Position numbers and translations under genes: made by a program
Notes under the pieces: model-generated
Seen by the model: only the letters and a program-made list of their open reading frames with translations
What the model was told of the DNA's origin: nothing
Databases searched by the model: none
Shown here: piece after piece, positions 56,590-64,000 of the stretch
Position numbering within the stretch: the stretch's first letter is position 1
Layout of the letters: every line of letters starts with the position of its first letter
Assembly (NCBI GenBank): GCA_031002005.1
Contig: CM061921.1
Coordinates: 148,585,283-148,649,282 of the forward strand
Direction of reading: 5' to 3'
Length of the DNA: 64,000 bases
DNA from: Vandiemenella viatica
Taxonomy: Eukaryota > Arthropoda > Insecta > Orthoptera > Morabidae

Positions 56590-56972
56590 GGGAGCGTGCA
56601 CAACCTACATGGCTCGGTCCAGGTGGGGGGGGGGGGGGGGGCTAGAAGGCTATGCTGGGATACGTGGGGAAGGGGGGGGGGTTCCGAGTCAGGACACGTA
56701 GCATTCTTTTCATAACATTTTTCACAGTTAAAATGAGGAACAGAACACACAACAGCATGTGAATATTTATTTCCCTCAATTAATCATCTCCGTTTGTAAT
56801 TTACAATAGTCTGACAAGAGAAAACAGTACAAAATGTCTGGAATCAAAAGGGAAAAAAGCTACATGCTACGTGGGAGGGGGGGGGGGGAGCCAAAAGCCA
56901 CACAGGGCTATGTGGGGGAAGGGGGGTTTCACAGGAGACCAAAATGGAGCTACGTGGTTTATGCATGCTCCC
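56590..56972 (-). mobile_element. PIF/Harbinger-like MITE, complete, TAA target duplication
   Basis: It begins GGGAGCGTGCACAACCTACA and ends TTTATGCATGCTCCC, flanked by TAA on both sides (56587-56589, 56973-56975). This is the 33389-33775 family in opposite orientation, so TTA/TAA agree. Four long G runs (up to about 17 bases) replace the C runs of the other copy. Confidence 0.85.
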
Positions 56973-57342
56973 TAATGATCAAGGTGAATGCCAAAAGTGT
57001 TACCATTCCCTATCTCAACTACACATTTAACAAAGTAACACATAAACTAAACATAACACAGCTCAAAGAGAAAAAAACCTGTACACCACCAACATTATTA
57101 AAAATGATGGGATACAATTCCATTCCAATAACAAGTTTAGACTTCTTTCACTTCACAAAAGAGCAGCAACTTGACATCACCGACCCATCTACTCAACTGA
57201 AGGCTCAGAAGGGATATTCAACCATGCCGCTTCAATAGTCATCCATTATTGCATGGTTATGGTGGGTACTTGATTACATTCATGAACTGAAACCGTCCAG
57301 GATGCTCGTCAAACCAATTTGACAAAGAACATTATCATCCCG
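56973..57342. other. no gene seen up to the assembly gap
   Basis: AT-rich sequence ending at the gap. No feature recognised. Confidence 0.5.
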
Positions 57343-58342
57343 NNNNNNNNNNNNNNNNNNNNNNNNNNNNNNNNNNNNNNNNNNNNNNNNNNNNNNNNNN
57401 NNNNNNNNNNNNNNNNNNNNNNNNNNNNNNNNNNNNNNNNNNNNNNNNNNNNNNNNNNNNNNNNNNNNNNNNNNNNNNNNNNNNNNNNNNNNNNNNNNNN
57501 NNNNNNNNNNNNNNNNNNNNNNNNNNNNNNNNNNNNNNNNNNNNNNNNNNNNNNNNNNNNNNNNNNNNNNNNNNNNNNNNNNNNNNNNNNNNNNNNNNNN
57601 NNNNNNNNNNNNNNNNNNNNNNNNNNNNNNNNNNNNNNNNNNNNNNNNNNNNNNNNNNNNNNNNNNNNNNNNNNNNNNNNNNNNNNNNNNNNNNNNNNNN
57701 NNNNNNNNNNNNNNNNNNNNNNNNNNNNNNNNNNNNNNNNNNNNNNNNNNNNNNNNNNNNNNNNNNNNNNNNNNNNNNNNNNNNNNNNNNNNNNNNNNNN
57801 NNNNNNNNNNNNNNNNNNNNNNNNNNNNNNNNNNNNNNNNNNNNNNNNNNNNNNNNNNNNNNNNNNNNNNNNNNNNNNNNNNNNNNNNNNNNNNNNNNNN
57901 NNNNNNNNNNNNNNNNNNNNNNNNNNNNNNNNNNNNNNNNNNNNNNNNNNNNNNNNNNNNNNNNNNNNNNNNNNNNNNNNNNNNNNNNNNNNNNNNNNNN
58001 NNNNNNNNNNNNNNNNNNNNNNNNNNNNNNNNNNNNNNNNNNNNNNNNNNNNNNNNNNNNNNNNNNNNNNNNNNNNNNNNNNNNNNNNNNNNNNNNNNNN
58101 NNNNNNNNNNNNNNNNNNNNNNNNNNNNNNNNNNNNNNNNNNNNNNNNNNNNNNNNNNNNNNNNNNNNNNNNNNNNNNNNNNNNNNNNNNNNNNNNNNNN
58201 NNNNNNNNNNNNNNNNNNNNNNNNNNNNNNNNNNNNNNNNNNNNNNNNNNNNNNNNNNNNNNNNNNNNNNNNNNNNNNNNNNNNNNNNNNNNNNNNNNNN
58301 NNNNNNNNNNNNNNNNNNNNNNNNNNNNNNNNNNNNNNNNNN
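57343..58342. other. assembly gap, 1000 N
   Basis: Exactly 1000 undetermined bases, the usual placeholder for a gap of unknown size. Distances and any continuity across it are therefore unreliable. Confidence 1.
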
Positions 58343-59258
58343 TTCTGTAGTGATATTAACACCTTTTACTAACCTTTGATATGATAATCCATAATAATCC
58401 AGTTCAGTGCACAAGTAATTTCTAATATTTGGCATTTCACTGTTTTAACATACTTTCGAACCAAATAAAGTAATTGTAGGGAAGTAATCAGGCGATTATA
58501 AAGATAAATTCACTAAAATTTCGTAGTTTCAGGACGTTTAAATAACTTAAATCAATTTTTAATGCTTCGTCAGTTGCACTTCACTCTAAATAATTTTTAT
58601 CTCAAAAGCCTAGAGGAACATTCAAAATAAAAAGTAGATTTCCGGAAAGAACCAAAAATCTAAGATTCACGTATAATTATTTCAAGTAATTACCAGCAAT
58701 AGAACCGATGCTATAGAGATCTTAAAATTGCATCCACGTGTGGAGTTAGAAATATTTTCCAACCGATCTAAAGTAGATACAGAGATGAGACAACTTTCAG
58801 AATACGCGAATTTAATTCAGAGAATCTCGTGGTAATTTTATATTTGCAATAAAAGTCCTAGAAATAAAGTTATAAAATTAAAACAAAAATCACACTTTGG
58901 TTACAGCGTGGTTAATCTTTCCCTGCACCAATCTTAATAAAAATCACACCAATAAACTCGCGAATTTTTGTAGATCACAGTGAGAATAAAATAATTTGCA
59001 TAAATCGTGGCATTAATAAAATGGACGAAATGTAGAAATTTTCAGCATAATAGTAAATCCCCAGGTAGGAAAGTAGTCCACCTCCTACGCTGGGAACTTT
59101 TAAAACCAGTTGCTTAAAATTATTCATTAAATATTCACTATTTCACAATTAAATATGTCGAAACACTGCCACACTTAAAGTTTTGGATAACTGTTTAGTT
59201 ACTGAGATATTTCCGATCTAATTCGTTAAAGTGTGGGCAGAAAGCGGCGTTCTGGCTC
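58343..59258. other. no gene seen; upstream of promoter-like site
   Basis: AT-rich sequence. If the downstream gene is an LTR retroelement, part of this would be U3, but no matching second LTR is present in the window. Confidence 0.4.
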
Positions 59259-59280
59259 TGACGTCAGCGAAGGTATAAAT
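59259..59280 (+). promoter_or_regulatory. CRE palindrome and TATA box
   Basis: TGACGTCA (59259-59266) lies 8 bases before TATAAAT (59274-59280), followed about 25-35 bases later by a pyrimidine-rich TTGTCTTTTTCC initiator-like region. The arrangement suits a focused pol II promoter driving the plus-strand gene at 60743. Confidence 0.6.
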
Positions 59281-60742
59281 TAGAGGCCGAGGTGACGCTA
59301 TTGTCTTTTTCCGGGTTGCAGTCTTGTTAGTAAGATGATCTAAGCGTGTGTTGGTGTGTTGGCGATTACGACGTTAGGTTGGAGTGCGGGAGTTATGTTG
59401 GCATTTCTGAGTCAGCCATTATGGAAGGGGCGTGCTTTGGTTTGACATGAACTTGTAACTTTTCTTTGGGGTTTGTTCGGTGTTACCTCTCTCCATAACC
59501 TGTACTTTTGGATCGATTGTTCGATTAGCCTACGCAACTTAAGAAATGCTGTTTGAACTTTGAATTTCATTTTAATAAACTGGAAGAATTTTTGGAAAGT
59601 GAACTGTTTCATTTCTGTAGCTGTTACCGGACCTTTCCAATTTATTGGAGGTCCATCAAATCTTGTGTCGTCCGTTCGGCGCACACTTTGTCCTTACATG
59701 GGACTGTAAGGCTCGTGTTTGTTCAAATTTCAAACTGTGGAGAGGGTTTACCGATCATCACGGATACCAGTGAGTTTTAACCAAGGATACCATCTTCTTC
59801 CGAAACGCCTACATCGACTTCAGCCAACCTGACCACATCACCAACACCGCACGACTGCAGCCGAGGGCAGAGTTCGCAGCCGCCGACGCCTCTTTCACTT
59901 CACCTGGAGTGCTGACCTGCGAGGGTCCAGAGGCGCGGTCGACACGGTTTTCGCCACTCCAAGTCGCCCCATTCATCACGCCGACAAAGGACTGCGAGCC
60001 TGCACAAAGTTAAGTAAAAGTGTTTTTCATCCGAAATCGGGCCGCTCCATCCTAGACTCTGGCGACAGTTTAGGCCTGCCGGGAGCATTCTTTTCTATCA
60101 TCTATGCAGTTTCTTCCTTCTTTTTCGTGCTGCATAGAATCATTCACCTTCCATCAATAGTTGACCGAAATATCTTATGATATTACTCAAAGGTTACAAT
60201 CACAGTAACCGCATTTTTACTATTATTTATGCCATTACGGTGGCAAACTTGTGCTCGATTATACTGAGTGACAAGACTTTGGGGTAATTTATGTTACCTA
60301 TCAGCCTAATTTTACCTGGCTTTTCATTTTTTTTCGTGTCTACGAGTGAATTAACAGTGTTTTGGAACCTTACGGTGATATGTAACTTCGATCAGCTGTT
60401 TTTCTGTATACCTCCGATCAGCTGTTGTATGCGACTCAAAGAGTTTACTACCACAGAGATTGTACATCTGTGCCGATGATTTGCTGAGACACACTGCATA
60501 ACAGAGATATTTTTTTTCTTTTCTATACCTGTGTTTACCATCTGCTTCAGTGACTGTCTTTGCAATGTTTTCCATGCAGTATGCACAACCGAGAAGAAAT
60601 TTTTTTTTGTTTTTGTTCATGACGTGTTTGTTTTTTTTCTTTTTTCTAAATACAGTTAAGTTTTTATTGTGAGTTTTTGTTTGTGTTTTTTGGAATTGGG
60701 AATTTGTTATTTCACTTTGTCAGTTCAATTTTCTACCCAATC
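59281..60742 (+). other. long leader of the 60.7-kb gene, possibly an LTR R/U5 region
   Basis: About 1.46 kb separate the TATA box from the likely start codon, without an open frame of note. AATAAA occurs at 59574-59579 and a GC-rich stretch at 59790-60080. TGGCGACAGT at 60060-60069 resembles the start of a tRNA-Arg primer-binding site (TGGCGACCGT). These would fit a retroelement with TATA, R, poly-A signal, U5 and PBS. A host gene with a long 5' UTR fits as well. Confidence 0.35.
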
Positions 60743-62680
60743 ATGAAGCAGCCTAATCTTATAAAAATTAATGTAGACACCTGGTCTAAATATTTACAAC
60801 CCATTGAAGATAATTTGAATATCTCATTTCCGTTAGTCTCTTACACTGAGGAAATTAACAAAACTATATTATGGCTACAAGATACATATAATGGGAAATG
60901 TCAAAGAGTGTGGAACTTGGTTAGGCGCCAGTGTGAAGCTTATAAAAATGAAACTGTGTCTGCGCAAAGTCGCACACAACAATTTATTCAGTCTAGGCCT
61001 GGTATACTTTTTGTTAGACTTGCGGTTGAGTTACAAAAGTGGGAATTCTCTACAAAGATTGAAGAACAAATCAAACTTTCCAGCCAAGTACACTTAACTC
61101 CTTTAGCAGTTAAATCTGAAGTTGATAACAAGTTACGCTACTATAAAGAAAGGTTAGAATATTGGGCTGATGCTAATCAACTGCAAGAGTTGACAATAAT
61201 ATTTGATTTTATTACAAAGGTAACAGATGAAGTATATAATAGGTTGCTAACCTTCGCTAAAGACCTTAAACACTATGAAATTGAAACTATGAAAACATAT
61301 TTGTCAAATTTCACGTCCTTCTGTGATAATTTACTGCAACAGGAAGAGGTTGCACAAGGTAATGATCCAACACCTCCTCCTCCTGCTAATGCACCTAACA
61401 CAAAAACAACTACGGGAGACACTTTGGAACCTACTGTAGATTCATTACCCACAGCTGATCCAGTGGTACACACCACCATTCCTCAGCCATCAGCTGTTTT
61501 AGTAAATGCACCTATTGAGCCCCCACTACGACTTACTACTACTGATGCCCTAGTTGGTAATGAAACAGAGCCTTTGCCTGCATCAGCTGATTCAATTCTA
61601 CATACTTTTGAAAACTCTGAAACCTATTCGGCACCCACGGAGGGGACTGAACCTAGCGTTAATTCAGCAGCTGATACATTACCAACTACTGAACAATTAC
61701 AACCTATCTCAGTAGAACCAGTTTCTAAAACTGAAAATTCTGTACAATTCTCAGCTGACATTTCACAGGTCACTGACCTGACTCCTGTAGTTAACAATGC
61801 TGTAACTGAACTTGTAAAGGCTCATGTACCTGATTCAGAACAAACTATACAATCAGATGATCTTAACAATACTACTGAAAAACCAGAAAGCTTAATTGGT
61901 TGTACAACTGACTTAGCACATCCCACTACTATACTGTCAGCTGACAACATGCCAGTACATCCTGAAGCAGTGCAGCTTATTTCTGATATTTGTGGGAATG
62001 ATGAACCTATGCCAGTAATTTTAGGGAATAGTGATGACTTTAATAATTTCAATGCTCAAAACAATATGCATCACTCAGCTGATTTCCCTACTCCATTAGT
62101 TTACACAAAAGAAGTTACTAGCAAACCATTCAACAAGAAGTTGAAAAAGCCAACTTTTGTTGATAAATTAAATATACAGTTGACAACTAAAATGTTCCCT
62201 GAGAACAACACTAGAAATTTTTCATTGCTATCAGTGCCCATTTGGGAGACTTACAAATTAACAAAACAGATAGCACATTTCATTCTCTTTCAGAATGTTT
62301 CACATGAGGTACTGACTTTGATTTTTAATACTTACCATATTGGGGACAGTATACACCATATCGCCAGAACTTTTTCAAGCAATAAAAACCTCAGTACAGC
62401 TTACTATGACATTGTGCTGAAACTCTTTCATTCCTGTGATAAGGAAGAAAATGGTGTACACCTTTCACAACCCACAGTACCCATGCTATATCAGCACAGA
62501 AAGACTAATAAAAATAAAATTATTTTCAGCTATCAATGCTTTGGGAGGGCTCCTAAATTTAAAAGCCATGTGAACCCTTTCACTCCAACAAAGACATACT
62601 CTTTGCTGAATGGAGGAATGTTCTTAAACTTAAAATTAGTATACCTCACAAGGTGCCAACACAATTATCCTACCTTTTGA
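60743..62680 (+). CDS. unrecognised 645-residue protein, Gag-like candidate
   Basis: The first in-frame ATG (60743) opens an intron-free frame of 645 codons. Residues 1-210 look helical and charged, with several W and Y residues (DTWSKYLQPI, NKTILWLQDTYNGK, RERLEYWADANQL-like). Residues 211-475 are a Pro/Thr/Ser-rich low-complexity region with PTPPPPANAPN and repeated 'SAD/TAD' phrases. From about 475 a basic then folded-looking part follows (KKLKKPTFVDKLNIQL, FSYQCFGRAPKF). I recognise no catalytic motif, zinc knuckle, signal peptide or firm membrane segment. A structured-disordered-structured single frame next to a promoter-like leader suits a retroelement structural gene, but a host or other mobile gene is possible. 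The last 33 codons may be read-through; see the overlapping frame. Confidence 0.65.
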   Translation: MKQPNLIKINVDTWSKYLQPIEDNLNISFPLVSYTEEINKTILWLQDTYNGKCQRVWNLVRRQCEAYKNETVSAQSRTQQFIQSRPGILFVRLAVELQKWEFSTKIEEQIKLSSQVHLTPLAVKSEVDNKLRYYKERLEYWADANQLQELTIIFDFITKVTDEVYNRLLTFAKDLKHYEIETMKTYLSNFTSFCDNLLQQEEVAQGNDPTPPPPANAPNTKTTTGDTLEPTVDSLPTADPVVHTTIPQPSAVLVNAPIEPPLRLTTTDALVGNETEPLPASADSILHTFENSETYSAPTEGTEPSVNSAADTLPTTEQLQPISVEPVSKTENSVQFSADISQVTDLTPVVNNAVTELVKAHVPDSEQTIQSDDLNNTTEKPESLIGCTTDLAHPTTILSADNMPVHPEAVQLISDICGNDEPMPVILGNSDDFNNFNAQNNMHHSADFPTPLVYTKEVTSKPFNKKLKKPTFVDKLNIQLTTKMFPENNTRNFSLLSVPIWETYKLTKQIAHFILFQNVSHEVLTLIFNTYHIGDSIHHIARTFSSNKNLSTAYYDIVLKLFHSCDKEENGVHLSQPTVPMLYQHRKTNKNKIIFSYQCFGRAPKFKSHVNPFTPTKTYSLLNGGMFLNLKLVYLTRCQHNYPTF

Positions 62681-63018
62681 GGATATGTAAGACAATTCCT
62701 GCCATTTTTAATATTTTTCTACTCTATTTTGGGATTTTTTGTATTTGTTTATCTGAGTCTTTTACTCAGCTGAGTTTGATTTTTGAAGTTGTATTGGGAC
62801 CAGAAGTTTTGCAAACTCTTTACTTTTCTAATGAGTACTTTCATCTAATAATATTTGAACATCTACCTTGGGAAGTCATACGCCAGATTAGATTGGATAG
62901 AATTTCTGAGACACCAAGGGCGGAGCTTATGGATGTTGAGATGGATTGTCAAAGGGATAAAGTTGTTTGTGCAAGTGAGGAAGTTGATGCTCTAGTTAAA
63001 GTAGAGGTGGAGATATAA
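62563..63018 (+). CDS. overlapping -1 frame, C-terminal extension of the 60.7-kb protein
   Basis: This frame is open from 62563 to the stop at 63016-63018 and overlaps the end of the 645-codon frame by about 118 bases in the -1 register. Read from the heptamer at 62575 it adds about 145 residues: a charged stretch, a hydrophobic segment near 62700-62760 (PAIFNIFLLYFGIFCICL, possibly a membrane helix), then a helical end with LPWEVIRQIRLDRISE and an acidic C-terminus. It has no ATG near its beginning, so it would be made by frameshifting or is the original continuation broken by an indel. No protease or polymerase motif. Confidence 0.5.
   Translation, partial: KPCEPFHSNKDILFAEWRNVLKLKISIPHKVPTQLSYLLRICKTIPAIFNIFLLYFGIFCICLSESFTQLSLIFEVVLGPEVLQTLYFSNEYFHLIIFEHLPWEVIRQIRLDRISETPRAELMDVEMDCQRDKVVCASEEVDALVKVEVEI
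62575..62581 (+). promoter_or_regulatory. candidate -1 ribosomal frameshift site CCCTTTC
   Basis: In the zero frame the codons are C|CCT|TTC, obeying the X_XXY_YYZ rule (X=C, Y=T). A -1 slip here enters the overlapping frame at 62581, inside its open interval (62563-63018). I did not identify a convincing pseudoknot, although CATACTCTTTGCTGAATGG downstream could be tested for one. Confidence 0.4.
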
Positions 63019-63100
63019 CATGTTTTCCTATATTTTTGGGGGAGGCTGGAAGAGAAGAAAGTACCATTTTGGGGGAATGCATTATTGTTATTTTATTAAT

Positions 63101-63205
63101 AGGGCCAGGAAATAGAGTCCTGCCTGCGAATCCCATTATTATTAGGGCCAGGAAGCAAAGACTTACCTGCGAATCCCATATTTGACTCACCTGCGAATCC
63201 CATAA
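63101..63205 (+). repeat. short tandem repeat, 43-bp and 24-bp units
   Basis: AGGGCCAGGAA occurs at 63101 and 63144, and CCTGCGAATCCCAT at 63123, 63166 and 63190, giving spacings of 43 and 24 bases directly after the coding region. The function is unknown; it may belong to the untranslated end of the element. Confidence 0.8.
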
Positions 63206-64000
63206 TTATTAATTGCATTTCCACCCATCATTATTATTATTATGTATCAGTGTAACAAAACAAGGCGACCTCCTATATTAAAACACATTAGGCATCACCT
63301 AGGGATGACCTCACATACACAAATAAGGCGTCATTGTTATTTCATATAGTTACACAATTTCATACACAATACATATATATATATAGGAAACATGAGCAGT
63401 CAACACACTATAGAGACAAAAGCGGATATGACCAAGTTTGTTACACATAATGGAATCTTGGAGATATGATATTAAAACTGATGTGAGTTTACATTCTTGT
63501 TGCTGAAGAATGAATTGAAAGCTATTTTGGAAGTTATGTACTGTCTTAAGTGTTTATCTATGTACCGTAGAACGGTTTTGGGATGGCAATTCCTATTGTC
63601 TTGTACACTAAGAAGGTTGAATGATGTTAGTAATGTGATGAGGATACACACATACTTTCAAATATTTTTATAGTAAAAATAAACCACTCTAAGCAAACTT
63701 TTTATAATAAACTTTCCTATACATTTTCCTACTTTAAGTAACACTTTCTTCGCTTTGTCTTATTTACCCAACTTAGGTTGAGGATTTTTTGTGCTTTGTT
63801 GCACCTTAGGCACTTCATAGTGACCTTAAGCAATCAGAATTTTGAGAGTAATGTTCATTATTAACAATACACTATAACACTTGAACTAACTTTCCTAAAC
63901 TATAACTGATTTGAGTATACAACTTTTCTTGTGACATTATTCTGAGATATTTGGTCCAGGGGACACACACCCCATTATAACCACACATAACCAGGACCTA
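63206..64000. other. no gene seen
   Basis: AT-rich sequence downstream of the 60.7-kb gene. No LTR copy, polypurine tract or second gene recognised before the window ends. Confidence 0.45.

Noticed and set aside
57280..58435. Long open frames of 343-366 codons across 57.3-58.4 kb
   Set aside because: They consist of undetermined bases in the assembly gap and have no meaning.
60677..60742. Hydrophobic N-terminal extension (FVFFGIGNLLFHFVSSIF) as a signal peptide of the 60.7-kb protein
   Set aside because: It would need a non-ATG start. The first ATG is at 60743, and the upstream T-rich leader gives hydrophobic codons by composition.

Overview
The window looks like eukaryotic, intron-rich insect DNA. 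It is AT-rich, has no operons, and its coding parts are short exons with GT/AG splice sites scattered through tens of kilobases of mobile-element debris. A SINE family with a tRNA-like head, an APE/RT LINE whose layout and 3' end match one I associate with grasshoppers and relatives, and a Penelope-like remnant suggest a large-genome polyneopteran insect (Orthoptera, Phasmatodea or a relative). The species cannot be fixed from the sequence.

The one host gene I can reconstruct lies on the minus strand. Five exons at 54572-54688, 47297-47429, 23110-23181, 16817-16898 and 8176-8345 have consensus splice sites and fully compatible phases, and join into 574 bp of open reading frame. The GYLSDGE...DGYMSEGG..LYTR region resembles the Neuron navigator/sickie family. 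Almost all of 1-57 kb is intron or flank of this gene. A THAP-domain first exon (11571-11765, plus strand) sits beside a giant imperfect palindrome. At the right end, 59.2-63.0 kb holds a promoter-like CRE/TATA pair, a long leader and an intron-free 645-codon reading frame that I do not recognise. That frame overlaps a second frame offset by -1, with a canonical slippery heptamer at the exact place where the two would join. It may be a retroelement Gag-like gene.

The rest is transposons. LINE fragments lie at 1-0.9, 10.9-11.4, 14.8-15.6, 31.7-33.2, 41.2-41.8, 42.8-45.7, 46.1-46.5, 48.0-49.1 and 50.1-50.9 kb. A Penelope-like remnant lies at 52.6-53.3 kb. DNA transposons include a pogo/Tigger remnant (6.4-7.1 kb), an hAT-like element with 8-bp target duplications that carries a copy of a neighbouring exon (7.6-8.0 kb), two Tc1/mariner-type elements (18.4-19.4 and 38.7-39.2 kb), a piggyBac-like element bounded by TTAA with two further transposons nested in it (33.2-35.6 kb), and three copies of a PIF/Harbinger-like MITE. 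There are at least four long-hairpin MITEs, about eight copies of one SINE, and a dimeric tandem array at 39.6-41.1 kb. An assembly gap of exactly 1000 N lies at 57343-58342.

Functionally the window is a set of giant introns colonised repeatedly by transposons. The observations most worth following are the overlapping-frame gene at 60.7-63.0 kb, the exon-capturing hAT element, the palindrome with tRNA-like cores, the hairpin family and the nested piggyBac locus.
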